A DNA stretch of 61,922 nt from Bacilli bacterium (lineage in GTDB: Bacteria > Bacillota_I > Bacilli_A > RF39 > UBA660). Numbering within the stretch: position 1 is the first letter of the stretch; every line of letters begins with the position of its first letter. Positions 50,929 through 59,878 of the stretch are shown here, piece after piece. The position numbers and the translations under genes were made by a program. The stretch lies in assembly GCA_017519965.1 (NCBI GenBank), contig JAFWRK010000006.1, positions 1-61,922 of the forward strand, given 5' to 3'. The notes below the pieces were generated by a model, which made no database searches, was not told the DNA's origin, and saw only the letters and a program-made list of their open reading frames with translations.

Positions 50929-52122
50929 GTATAAGATATCAATATCTACTAAGTTATCATCTATTCCTTCTACTTTACCATTACTACATAGTTGCCACAT
51001 GTAATAATTACCTTCGTAGTTAGTTTTATCTGTATAATGTGCTAACCATATTGAATAATCTGTTGGATACCATATATTTTCTAAATAGTATTTACTACTA
51101 TATAGCATCCCTTTATATCCTGCTTTTTCTATTTCCTCTAGAAATGTTTCTGCTACTTCTGTTAGAGTATGAAAACTCATATTATATTCTCTATAACTAG
51201 ACCAATCTTCCCAGTCAAATACTACTGGTAAATCTACATCATATTTTTTAATTTGTTTAATTACCCATTTTGCTTCTTTTTTTGCTTTTTCTTTACTATT
51301 AGCATATGAGTAGTAATAAATTCCAACTGGTATTTTTACTTCATTAAATCCTTTTATATTTTGTTCAAATTTAGAATCAATAAAGAAATTACCTTCACTA
51401 TCTTCACTACCTACTCTTACCATTGCAAATTCTACTTTAGATTCTTTTAATTTTTTAAAGTTAATATCTCCTTGCCATTTAGATACATCTATTCCTATTT
51501 TTGTATTCTTAGTTTTATACTTTTCTACTATTTCATTATAGTCTGTTGTTACAATTGCTCTATTAGGATCATTATATGTTTTATTATTTCTGTCTATTAC
51601 ATTTAATGTAAATTTTTGTGAAACTTCATTTTTACTTTTATCTGTTGCTTTATATGTGATATCATAACTTCCTATTTCATTTACATTGTAATCTCCTTCT
51701 ACTCTACAATTAGGTTCATTATCATAATTATCTCCACAGAAGAATTCTTGTGATAAGTCTTTATCATAACCTTTAATTACTGTGTATGATGAAGGTACAC
51801 CTATTATTGGTTTAGTTGTATCAACTACTTTTACTTTAAATGTATAACTTACTTTTATTTTATCGTCATTAATAAATGAAAAAGTCTCTTCATGTACTCC
51901 GACTTTATTTGTATTTACTAATTTATCATCAATTAATTTACCATTAATACTTATTATTAGGTCACTAATATGTGTTTCACTATAAACTTCTACTTGAGTA
52001 TTAGGTTTAGTTAATACTATTATCTTAGCTGTTAATACTCGATAGTAATTATATATAATAGTAATTAGTACTATTATTGCAATTACTATTAATGATATTA
52101 TTAATATTTTTTTCTTTTTCAT
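50911..52122 (-). CDS. GH25 lysozyme with Ig-like cell-surface domains
   Basis: Start at ATG 52122 (403 residues; AGAGGT upstream). One membrane helix (ILIISLIVIAIIVLITIIY) anchors the protein. It is followed by an Ig-like stretch (VEVYSETHISDLIISINGKL, about 45-110), a second Ig-like/cadherin-like domain (DTTKPIIGVPSSYTVIKG, GDYNVNEIGSYDITYKATDK) and a GH25 domain from about 205: KIGIDVSKWQGDINFKKLKE, FAMVRVGSED, VVFDWEDWS (catalytic Asp and Glu in DWE) and SIWLAHYTDK. It cleaves the MurNAc-GlcNAc bond of peptidoglycan. Single-gene unit with its own terminator. Confidence 0.93.
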   Translation of the reverse strand: MKKKKILIISLIVIAIIVLITIIYNYYRVLTAKIIVLTKPNTQVEVYSETHISDLIISINGKLIDDKLVNTNKVGVHEETFSFINDDKIKVSYTFKVKVVDTTKPIIGVPSSYTVIKGYDKDLSQEFFCGDNYDNEPNCRVEGDYNVNEIGSYDITYKATDKSKNEVSQKFTLNVIDRNNKTYNDPNRAIVTTDYNEIVEKYKTKNTKIGIDVSKWQGDINFKKLKESKVEFAMVRVGSEDSEGNFFIDSKFEQNIKGFNEVKIPVGIYYYSYANSKEKAKKEAKWVIKQIKKYDVDLPVVFDWEDWSSYREYNMSFHTLTEVAETFLEEIEKAGYKGMLYSSKYYLENIWYPTDYSIWLAHYTDKTNYEGNYYMWQLCSNGKVEGIDDNLVDIDILYKKSTK

Positions 52123-52175
52123 ATAGTTTTTACCTCTAATAAAGTATATCATTACTTAATATTATATTCAAAATA

Positions 52176-52196
52176 AAAAGAAGTATACTACTTCTT
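52176..52196 (-). terminator. Terminator of the transglutaminase-like gene
   Basis: AAGAAGTA (52178-52185) and TACTTCTT (52189-52196) around a 3-base loop, with a T-rich minus-strand exit. Confidence 0.7.
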
Positions 52197-52697
52197 AATT
52201 TGTTTACTATTTAAACAATGATTATAGAATTCATCTGTATTCATACCTATTTTAATATTATCATATTCAAAGAATAATAAATCTTCTTTTTTGTATTCTG
52301 TTTTTGCAAAATCTTCAAAGTTATTTCTATAGTATTCTAATATATCTTCTAAAGAATTAAATTCATGTATTCCTTTTTTATTCATCCATGATGCTTCAAA
52401 CCAATACCATTTATTATTTAATGTAAATACTGAAAAGGTATGGCACGCATTATTTCTACTATTTTGTAAATATGCAAAAATAGTTTTATTCTCTATATTA
52501 TGTTTATTAAAAAAATGTCTTTGTATTTCACACATTTCCCAACATACTGCATGATTATCTCTTAGGACAGTATTTTCATCTGATAATACATATAATTCCC
52601 TATAATCTTTTAAATTCTCATGTACTTTACCATCTTTATCATGCCATCCATATTTTATATTTTTAATACTATTATAAAACTCTAATATATCTTTCAT
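52188..52697 (-). CDS. Transglutaminase-like (papain-fold) protein
   Basis: This 169-residue protein has a candidate Cys-His-Glu triad: Cys in NHAVCWEMCEIQRHFF, His in NNACHTFSVFTLNNKWY and Glu in WFEASWMNKKG, in the order and spacing of the transglutaminase-like core. The N-terminus KNIKYGWHDKDGKVHENL adds a Trp loop. There is no signal peptide, so it would act in the cytoplasm. The substrate is unknown. It lies between the GH25 gene and the BspA-like gene, each with its own terminator. Confidence 0.78.
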   Translation of the reverse strand: MKDILEFYNSIKNIKYGWHDKDGKVHENLKDYRELYVLSDENTVLRDNHAVCWEMCEIQRHFFNKHNIENKTIFAYLQNSRNNACHTFSVFTLNNKWYWFEASWMNKKGIHEFNSLEDILEYYRNNFEDFAKTEYKKEDLLFFEYDNIKIGMNTDEFYNHCLNSKQIKK

Positions 52698-52733
52698 TTT
52701 ACCACCTATATTATATTAACATATAAATAAAAA

Positions 52734-52757
52734 AAGAATCAACTTAGTTGATTCTTA
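52734..52757 (-). terminator. Terminator of surface locus B (BspA-like genes)
   Basis: AAGAATCAAC (52734-52743) and GTTGATTCTT (52747-52756) around TTA, with a T run on the minus-strand exit. Confidence 0.85.
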
Positions 52758-54092
52758 GTGATACCATGTTGGCATTTGATCATTATTATGAATATCTGTA
52801 CCATAAAAAATTCTATAATAATCACAATTTGCATTAAGTGTCCAAGTACTAAGACAAGTTGCATCAGATATTTTTCTTGATTCAGCAAACATTTCTCGCA
52901 TATTAGTTATATTAGAAACATTCCATGAAGATATACCACTAATATCTATTAAACCTCTTGCTGATAGAAACATACCAGATGTTGATTCTACATTACTAAC
53001 ATTCCAACCACTTAAATAATTTAGATTTTTAATTGCTGCACCCGAAAATGTTCCATGCATATTTTCTACATTTGATGTATCATAGTTTTTAAGTATATAA
53101 GGGTTATAATATAACCAAACTGCCCCAAACATGCTATCCATATTAGTTATTTTTGATGTATCTACTGTTGCAACAGAGCTTATATCTTTTAAATATAGAT
53201 ATGTAGTTGTTGAGAAAAAGCTTGATGAGTCTTCATTAAAGTATACTAAATCCGCTTCAGTATACCAATATACATGTATTTTTTTATAATCCTGATAATT
53301 GTATAGAAATCCATATCCTTCTTCATCGAAATAATCTTCTTCTTTTGTATATTCTTCATCCAACTCATACCACATGTATATAGGATATGGAGAGTTTTCT
53401 TCAGATACAATATCGTCATCTGTAAGTCCGCTTTTTAATGTTGTTGCTCTAGCAAAATTTACAATTTTGTATCCTTGATTATCTAATTCCATATCTGTTA
53501 ATTTATCACCTATTACTTGTCCTTCATCAAATGTTGCTACTTTTATTTCAGATGTTTTCTTTTGTTTATACGTCACAGTAATTGACATTGTTAATGTTGC
53601 ATCATTATTTGGAATATCATCTAAATCTATATCATATTTATATCCGGTTGTTACTATTAATGTTTTTGTTTGACCTTTTAAAAGCACATCTCCAGGAACT
53701 GGTTCTAATCCATCTGTATATTCTAACTTAAAATCTACTATGTTTTCTAACTCTTCTGGTATATCAGACACTTCAATTTCATCTATTTGTGCATTAAGCG
53801 TACCATCATTTACAATATCAACCATAAATCTATAATAATCTCCAGGAGCATTATATGTTACTCTATATGATACTGTAGTTTTATCTTGATCTATTGTTGG
53901 AGCAATATCTCCTTCGCTTAGTTCTATGCTGTCTTCTAATACATCTGTATTATCAAAGTATACACTCCAATTGTTTTGCTTAAATAAAGTGTTTCCACTT
54001 ATAAATAGATTGGTTGATAGATAAGCATATCCTACAGCAATAAGAATAATTATTATTATGAATGGTAATAGTTTATTATTATTTTTTCTCAT
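52755..54092 (-). CDS. SipW-type secreted protein: TasA-like module plus DUF285/BspA repeats (445 residues)
   Basis: Signal helix LLPFIIIIILIAVGYAYLST, then the shared module (about 30-185): NNWSVYFDNTDVLEDSIELS, YNAPGDYYRFMVDIVNDGTL, TDGLEPVPGDVLLKGQTKT, TMSITVTYKQ. After a linker (YMWYELDEEYTKEED) come DUF285 repeats from about 290: DTSKITNMDSMFGAV, YDTSNVENMHGTFSG, WNVSNVESTSGMFLS, WNVSNITNMREMFAE and a final STWTLNANC. DUF285/BspA-like leucine-rich repeats bind host fibronectin or other ligands in several species. It lies 10 bp after a larger paralogue at 54103. Confidence 0.85.
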   Translation of the reverse strand: MRKNNNKLLPFIIIIILIAVGYAYLSTNLFISGNTLFKQNNWSVYFDNTDVLEDSIELSEGDIAPTIDQDKTTVSYRVTYNAPGDYYRFMVDIVNDGTLNAQIDEIEVSDIPEELENIVDFKLEYTDGLEPVPGDVLLKGQTKTLIVTTGYKYDIDLDDIPNNDATLTMSITVTYKQKKTSEIKVATFDEGQVIGDKLTDMELDNQGYKIVNFARATTLKSGLTDDDIVSEENSPYPIYMWYELDEEYTKEEDYFDEEGYGFLYNYQDYKKIHVYWYTEADLVYFNEDSSSFFSTTTYLYLKDISSVATVDTSKITNMDSMFGAVWLYYNPYILKNYDTSNVENMHGTFSGAAIKNLNYLSGWNVSNVESTSGMFLSARGLIDISGISSWNVSNITNMREMFAESRKISDATCLSTWTLNANCDYYRIFYGTDIHNNDQMPTWYH

Positions 54093-54102
54093 GCTTTTCT
54101 CC

Positions 54103-56250
54103 TTATAAATTTCCAGTATACCATGTTGGTTTAGTTGATTCTGTTACTCCAGATTGATAGAACATATATGTCATATCAGCATTTGAATTAATTGCCCATC
54201 CATTAAGAATTCTTGCATCAATTAAGCTAGTACAGTTTTGAAATGTTCCTCCATACCATGTGGATGATCCAAAGTTGGTTACACTACTTACATTCCAATT
54301 CTGTAATGCATTAATATTTGATAAGCTAGTGCATTCATAAAATGTTTTTATCATCTTTGTAACATTACTTACATTCCAATTTTGTAGAGGACTAATATCA
54401 GTTAGACTTGTACATCCTTCAAACAAATATGAAATATTTCTTACAGGTGTTGTATCCCAATTAGCTAAAGCACTTATATCTGTTAAACTTGTACAATTTG
54501 TAAACAAGCCATTTATTGAATTTTCGTCTGAGTTTGTAAAGGTCCAATTTTCAACTCCATGTGCGCTTTGAAGTGATGTACAACTTTCGAATATTCCCCA
54601 GAAGTATTCAATATTACTTGTGTCCCAGTTTAATAATGGACTAATATCTGTTAATGAATGGCAGTCATCAAACATACTTCCTATTCCAGTAACGTTAGTA
54701 AACTCCCAATCAGCTAGTGCACTAATATCTGTTAGTAAATAACAATCTGCAAACATAGACTCCATCCAATCAACATTTTCAACATTCCAATTTTGTAATC
54801 CATTTAATGATTCCAACTCATAGCATTGAAAAAACATACATTGCATTGACTCTATTATCTCATCTTCATTAAAATGCCAATTAGCTAGTGCTGTTATATC
54901 CTTTAATTTGTCATTGCATTCGAATGTTGTTAAAAAATTTTCTCCTTTACTTACATCCCAGTCTTGTAATCCATTTAAAGTCTCAAGTTTTGAATTACCA
55001 TCAAATGTTGATATGAAATTTGTTACTTTACTTACATCCCAGTTTCTTATGCCAGTAATATCAACTAGTTCATCATTTCCAGAAAATGTTGAATCTAATG
55101 AAGTTAAGCTATTTAATTTCCAGTTTAAAAAGACATTTAAATTAATAATTCCTGTATTAAAGAATGTATATTCTAATTTTTCAACATTTGTTACATTCCA
55201 ATTTTTTAAAAAATCAAAATTAACAAGTGATAAACATTCAGAAAATGTTGAATCAAAATCAGTTACTTTTGAAGTATTAATATTTGATAAGCTTGATAAA
55301 TCAGTAATTAAATCTGGGTCATAATGCCCGCTTGTATGTTCTGAATTATTTGAAAAACCATTTCCACTAAATATTCTTTTAGAGTCTTCATTAAAAAATA
55401 CCTCTTTTGCTTCTGTATACCAATATATATCTCCAGTTCCATCATTTGTATTAGTGTCTTCTTCAAACCATAAATAAATTGGATATAAAGAATCTTCTGT
55501 TGATACTATCTCACATTCTGATTCGTCAGGATTCATTTCTGTAGCTTTCTTGAATGATTTATAAGCTAATGAGCCTTTATAATATGTACTAGTAGTACCT
55601 CCGAATGAACTAGTAGAAGATGTTTCATTTACGACTCCCGCTAATTCATATATTTTATCATTTAGGCTGCTTCCCTCAATAAACTTAGTTACTTTGATAT
55701 CTTCTTCTCTAATGAATTCATATGTTATTGATATTGACATGTTCATACTTTGAACTTCTGTTGGTAAATCTGTTGTTTCTATATCTTCTTTAAATCCAGT
55801 AATTACTTTTATTGTTTTTATAGAACCAGCCATAAGAACATCTCCTACTTTTGGTTCTGTACCATCTAAGTACTCTAATCTAACATCAGCTATGTTTTGT
55901 AATCCTTCTGGGATATCTGTTTTTTCTATTAATTTAATTTCAGCATGATATGTTCCATCATTTACTGTATCAATGTTAAATATGTAGTAATCTCCTGGAG
56001 AGTTAAAACTTACTTGATAAGATACTGTTGTTTTATCTTGATCTATTGTTGGAGCAATATCTTCACTACTTAGTTCTATACTTTCTTCTTGTACTTCTAC
56101 ATTATCAAAGTATATATTCCATGAATTCTTTTTTAATAAAGCACTACCATTAATAAATAGATTTGTTGATAAGTATGCAAAACCAATGCTTATAAAAAAG
56201 AATAATACTATATATATTTTTTTTAGTTTCTTTCTTCTCATGGTCTTCAC
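54103..56250 (-). CDS. SipW-type secreted protein: TasA-like module plus 13 DUF285/BspA repeats (715 residues)
   Basis: Signal helix (IYIVLFFFISIGFAYLST) and the shared module (about 28-185: NSWNIYFDNVEVQEESIELS, SFNSPGDYYIFNIDTVNDGT, LDGTEPKVGDVLMAGSIKT), nearly parallel to that of the 52755 protein. From about 310 to the end I count 13 units of about 26-28 residues centred on a NW(D/N)xSxV core, e.g. NWNVTNVEKLEYTF, NWDVSKVTNFISTF, NWDTSNIEYFWGIF, CTSLTDISPLQNWNVSNV. These are DUF285/BspA repeats. It is the first of two genes placed after a terminator downstream of sipW2. Confidence 0.88.
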   Translation of the reverse strand: MKTMRRKKLKKIYIVLFFFISIGFAYLSTNLFINGSALLKKNSWNIYFDNVEVQEESIELSSEDIAPTIDQDKTTVSYQVSFNSPGDYYIFNIDTVNDGTYHAEIKLIEKTDIPEGLQNIADVRLEYLDGTEPKVGDVLMAGSIKTIKVITGFKEDIETTDLPTEVQSMNMSISITYEFIREEDIKVTKFIEGSSLNDKIYELAGVVNETSSTSSFGGTTSTYYKGSLAYKSFKKATEMNPDESECEIVSTEDSLYPIYLWFEEDTNTNDGTGDIYWYTEAKEVFFNEDSKRIFSGNGFSNNSEHTSGHYDPDLITDLSSLSNINTSKVTDFDSTFSECLSLVNFDFLKNWNVTNVEKLEYTFFNTGIINLNVFLNWKLNSLTSLDSTFSGNDELVDITGIRNWDVSKVTNFISTFDGNSKLETLNGLQDWDVSKGENFLTTFECNDKLKDITALANWHFNEDEIIESMQCMFFQCYELESLNGLQNWNVENVDWMESMFADCYLLTDISALADWEFTNVTGIGSMFDDCHSLTDISPLLNWDTSNIEYFWGIFESCTSLQSAHGVENWTFTNSDENSINGLFTNCTSLTDISALANWDTTPVRNISYLFEGCTSLTDISPLQNWNVSNVTKMIKTFYECTSLSNINALQNWNVSSVTNFGSSTWYGGTFQNCTSLIDARILNGWAINSNADMTYMFYQSGVTESTKPTWYTGNL

Positions 56251-56272
56251 CTATCTTAATAATAGCACAAAT

Positions 56273-56300
56273 AAAAGAAGTTTACTATTATAAACTTCTT
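56273..56300 (-). terminator. Terminator after sipW2
   Basis: AAGAAGTTTA (56275-56284) and TAAACTTCTT (56291-56300) around a 6-base loop. The minus-strand exit has only a short T stretch, so readthrough into the BspA-like genes is likely. Confidence 0.6.
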
Positions 56301-56306
56301 TATTAT

Positions 56307-57443
56307 TTATTTACTTATCAATTCACTAAGTGCTACTGTTGGCCATCCTATTAATCTTATTTTAAGTTTTACTTTTCCTACTATATTTTCTTTTTCTACT
56401 ATCCAGCTATCTTCAGCGTTATTTTTATCTCCTTTTGTTTTATATAATCCTGCTTTATCATCTATTACTTGTGTAATACGATGGACTATTATTTTATTAC
56501 TTTCATTAAAAGCTAAGATATCTCCTTCAGATAACTTCTTATATTTTTTATCTATTATTACTAAATCACCTTTATTAATAGTATTACTCATAGATTCTGA
56601 TCCTATAGCTAGAGCAAAGAATCTAAATACTCCGCATGTTAAATATATCATTACTAACATAAGGAATGTCATTATACCTATTAATATTCTATTTATTAGT
56701 TTTTTACTTTTTACTTTTCTACTATCTTCTATTTTTTCTCTTTTTATATTTACTATATTAAAAGTTAATAGAAGTACTATCATTGGTAATAAAAGATTTA
56801 TTATAGTTGTAAAATAATCTCCTAAGTTTGGAAATATTGGTACTAAATATGTTGGTATCGTTATTACAAATTGATATATCAAACTATTTAGTCTTCCACT
56901 CTTATATGTACAATAAGTTAAGAATACATTCTTACTAGCTATAGGTATTAATACTGATGTTATAGCTTCTAGTATAGTTTTATTTGATGTAATATTAGTA
57001 AAACTAAATATTGATGGTATTTCTAATAATGTAAATACAAAATATGAAATAATTATTATACTTTTATAATTAATACCAGCTTTAATAATTCTTTCTCTTA
57101 ATGTTTCTATTGATAAGAATAATACTGTTGCTAAAACTGTATTTCTTAATATTCCAATAATACTTCTACTATATGTTGAATAGAAGAATCCTGCAAAAAA
57201 TCCTGATGCATATGTTAAAACATAATAGAATATTAATGATATTAGAATTATCAACATTATTTCAGTATTGAATCTTTCATTTCTTTTTTCTATTTTTATT
57301 ATTCTAGTGGTAATTATTGTTATTATTACTAATCCAATTAAATAATAAATATAACTAAACCTTTTAAATATAAATAAATAAAAAAAAGAAAATAGCATTA
57401 ATATCATTTCAACTATTAATAATTTGAAATAATTGTTTTTCAT
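56307..57443 (-). CDS. SipW-type signal peptidase I with long membrane N-terminal region (SipW2)
   Basis: The 378-residue protein has the same layout as SipW1: about eight membrane helices (1-235) and an S26 domain with FALAIGSESMSNTINKGDLV (S284), KIIVHRITQVID (H321) and YKTKGDKNNAEDSW (D339/D345). The Ser-His-Asp arrangement is of the ER/SipW type. It lies 12 bp after the third TasA-like subunit gene. The paired enzymes of loci A and B are clearly homologous in the membrane part too (PxFPNLGDYFTTIINLLLPM versus PFIPDVGEFLSAISKLTVPM). Confidence 0.93.
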   Translation of the reverse strand: MKNNYFKLLIVEMILMLFSFFYLFIFKRFSYIYYLIGLVIITIITTRIIKIEKRNERFNTEIMLIILISLIFYYVLTYASGFFAGFFYSTYSRSIIGILRNTVLATVLFLSIETLRERIIKAGINYKSIIIISYFVFTLLEIPSIFSFTNITSNKTILEAITSVLIPIASKNVFLTYCTYKSGRLNSLIYQFVITIPTYLVPIFPNLGDYFTTIINLLLPMIVLLLTFNIVNIKREKIEDSRKVKSKKLINRILIGIMTFLMLVMIYLTCGVFRFFALAIGSESMSNTINKGDLVIIDKKYKKLSEGDILAFNESNKIIVHRITQVIDDKAGLYKTKGDKNNAEDSWIVEKENIVGKVKLKIRLIGWPTVALSELISK

Positions 57444-57455
57444 GCTATCACCTCT

Positions 57456-58055
57456 TTAATTTTGTGAATAAGTTAATGTGTATGCAAAACCATTTTGTTG
57501 GAAGTCATCACTAGCCAATGATGATCCTGTATATTCTGCAGTTAATACAACTACTCTAGTTGTTGGAGTATTTCCACTTTTTGGAGCAATAGTATCATTT
57601 AGTGTAACTAATGTGTTGCTAGTAGCTGTATCATATCTTAATTTATAAGTGATATTTCCACATACCATTGTACTACCAGAAGTAGAACAACTTGTACTAG
57701 TTGGCTTTGTAACTACTAAATTAGTTAGTTTACCACCTATTGTTCCACTATTTTTAAGATTAAATGTATAAGCACATTTGTCTCCGATATTTTCAAGTAT
57801 TACATTAATACCTGTTATTGTATCAGATGTTACTGTAGCAGCTCCACAAGTAGCCATCCTTGGATCTGTAGCAGTTAACACTCCATTAATTGTCCCTGCT
57901 TCAAATCCTATATTCCATGATTGTGCACTTTGTGTAACCTTATTTGTGCTTATATTTAGGGTTTGACTTAGTGCTGCAAATGCTATACTTGTTATTAGTA
58001 TTAATACTGCTATTACAATAAAAATATTTCTTATTAATTTCTTGTTTCTTATCAT
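57456..58055 (-). CDS. Small TasA/camelysin-like secreted subunit 3
   Basis: This 199-residue protein has a basic start, signal helix and ALS motif (IVIAVLILITSIAFAALSQT) followed by one beta-sandwich domain: TLNISTNKVTQSAQSWNIGF, CGAATVTSD, GDKCAYTFNLKNSGTIGGK, CSTSGSTMVCGNITYKLRYD. Four cysteines align with those of the genes at 59282 and 59879, suggesting two conserved disulfides. It resembles TasA/camelysin fibre subunits. It is 7 bp after the DUF5305-like gene and 12 bp before sipW2. Confidence 0.85.
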   Translation of the reverse strand: MIRNKKLIRNIFIVIAVLILITSIAFAALSQTLNISTNKVTQSAQSWNIGFEAGTINGVLTATDPRMATCGAATVTSDTITGINVILENIGDKCAYTFNLKNSGTIGGKLTNLVVTKPTSTSCSTSGSTMVCGNITYKLRYDTATSNTLVTLNDTIAPKSGNTPTTRVVVLTAEYTGSSLASDDFQQNGFAYTLTYSQN

Positions 58056-58062
58056 TTAATCA

Positions 58063-59256
58063 CTACTTTTCTTCAAAGTCACTCTCTTTTAAAGTGAATT
58101 TATAGGTAGTATCTACATCTTGTACATAGAATTCACTTTTTATATCATTTATTTTATAGTATAAAATTGGTTTATCTATAGTATCTCTTACATCTAATAA
58201 TTCAAAGAATGTTTTTACTTCATATATATTATCTTTTTTAGCTATTATATTATTATCTTTACCTGTAATTATTACTCTATCATAAGTACTTAGTATTTCA
58301 TTTAATTTCTTTTTATATATACTACTATTCTTACTAAATTTAGAAACATAATATAATATTCTAATTATGCATATAACTATAGGTATTATAGATAATACTA
58401 ATAATCCTAAGAATATATATTGAATCCAATTCTCTGATTTTATTAATAATTCTCCAGATTGATTTTTTAGTTCATCTTTTGTGATTGAATATGTTTGTTT
58501 TGTTAATGGTATAACAATTGAAGAAACTTCTTTTTCTTGTATTCCATCATCTACTATAAATGATACTTTATAATTAACTTTATTTATTAGACCATAATCA
58601 TTTAAATATTTTTGTGCATATTTATTTACTTGATCATATGGAATTTGTACTGTATCTGACATACTAACTACATTTTGAGTTAATACATAGTTACTTTTTT
58701 TAGTTAGATTTTGTTCTTTAGTATATAAAGTTTTATTATCTTCATCATTTTGAACAGTAATTGTTCCTTTAATAAAATACTTATATTTTCCTTCTCTAGG
58801 TATTTGGAATACTGCATTATAATTAAAGTCAACATTTATTTTATCTGTTAGTGTAGATATATATTCCATTCCTTCTGATAAACAATTATCTTCATAATAT
58901 TCATTATCATTTAAACATACTTGATAATATGCACTAGAATTCTCATTAAAATAGTATTTATCATTTTTAAATCTATTGTATCCAATTAAGGATATAAGAG
59001 CTATTCCTATACATATTACTAAAATAATTGCTAGTCTTAAGATTCTTACTTCAAAACTAACATATTTATTATTTTTAGGAGTTTCTTCTGGAGATTTTCC
59101 TTCTGTTTCCGAACCAACAGATTCTTCTTTATCTATTGGAAGATCATTTACTACTTCTGTATTAGTAAATTCTTCAAAATTGTTAGTTTCTTCTACTAAA
59201 TTTTCTATCTCTTCTGTATTACCTAATACTTCAATAGTATCATCTAGATCTTTCAT
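58063..59256 (-). CDS. DUF5305-like two-helix membrane protein
   Basis: The 397-residue protein has an acidic, probably disordered cytoplasmic N-terminus (1-65), a membrane helix (about 71-91), a large extracellular domain (92-285) with two Cys (VCLNDNEYYEDNC), YFIKGTITVQ and NYVLTQNVVSMSDTVQIPYD, a second helix (about 280-303) and a cytoplasmic C-terminal domain (YDRVIITGKDNNIIAKK). Helix-domain-helix layout and strands resemble DUF5305, a family often encoded near SipW-like peptidases. It may assist fibre assembly or anchoring; this is inferred from position. Confidence 0.7.
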   Translation of the reverse strand: MKDLDDTIEVLGNTEEIENLVEETNNFEEFTNTEVVNDLPIDKEESVGSETEGKSPEETPKNNKYVSFEVRILRLAIILVICIGIALISLIGYNRFKNDKYYFNENSSAYYQVCLNDNEYYEDNCLSEGMEYISTLTDKINVDFNYNAVFQIPREGKYKYFIKGTITVQNDEDNKTLYTKEQNLTKKSNYVLTQNVVSMSDTVQIPYDQVNKYAQKYLNDYGLINKVNYKVSFIVDDGIQEKEVSSIVIPLTKQTYSITKDELKNQSGELLIKSENWIQYIFLGLLVLSIIPIVICIIRILYYVSKFSKNSSIYKKKLNEILSTYDRVIITGKDNNIIAKKDNIYEVKTFFELLDVRDTIDKPILYYKINDIKSEFYVQDVDTTYKFTLKESDFEEK

Positions 59257-59281
59257 TTAGTTCACTCCTTTTCTTTCTTTT

Positions 59282-59869
59282 TTATTTTTGGTTATATGTT
59301 AGTGTAAATCCTACATTTTGTTGGACACTTGCTGATCCACCAGTAGTTTCACCTGTATATTCAGCTATTAAATATACTGGTAATGTTCCTGTTGATGCTG
59401 CTAAATCTCTATTTGTTGTTAATAATGTTGTTCCTGCTGCATCTGTAGTTAATTTATATGTTATATTTTCACATACCATTGATGCACCATTTCCTGTACA
59501 ACTTACTCCTGAAGGAGTTTTTTGAGCTATTGTTGCAAGTGTTGCTCCTACTGATCCTGTATTTTTAATTGTTAATGGATATGTACATTTATCGTGTAAT
59601 GTTGTTAATGTTGAATCTGCTACTGATACTGTATCTGCTGTAACAGTTGCTGCTCCACATACTAATCCTGTTGCTCCTGAAGCTGTTCCAGTTACGTTTC
59701 CAGGTTGAAAACCTACATTCCATGTTAAGGAGTTTTGTGTTATTTTACCAACAGTAACATCTAATGTTGCGCTTAGGGCAGCATAGGCAATTGATAAACC
59801 TAATATAATAGAACATAAAAATGCTGTTAGTAATAATGATCCTCCTCTTTGATTATTATTATTTTCCAT
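59282..59869 (-). CDS. Small TasA/camelysin-like secreted subunit 2
   Basis: This 195-residue protein has a signal helix with IAYAALSATLDV, then a single beta domain: VTVGKITQNSLTWNVGFQPG, CGAATVTADTVSVADS, HDKCTYPLTIKNTGSVG, TCNG-like VSCTGNGASMVCENITYKL and a final VGFTLTYNQK. It is about half identical to subunit 1 by eye, with all four Cys conserved. Composition is Thr/Ala/Val/Gly-rich, typical of fibre subunits, and unlike the Asn/Lys/Ile-rich genome average. Confidence 0.87.
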   Translation of the reverse strand: MENNNNQRGGSLLLTAFLCSIILGLSIAYAALSATLDVTVGKITQNSLTWNVGFQPGNVTGTASGATGLVCGAATVTADTVSVADSTLTTLHDKCTYPLTIKNTGSVGATLATIAQKTPSGVSCTGNGASMVCENITYKLTTDAAGTTLLTTNRDLAASTGTLPVYLIAEYTGETTGGSASVQQNVGFTLTYNQK

Positions 59870-59878
59870 ATTATCCTC

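Noticed and set aside
54103..56250. CRISPR-like or satellite repeats in the repeated DNA of this gene
   Set aside because: Repetition is at protein level (DUF285 units) with variable DNA; no identical spacered repeats are seen here or elsewhere in the window.
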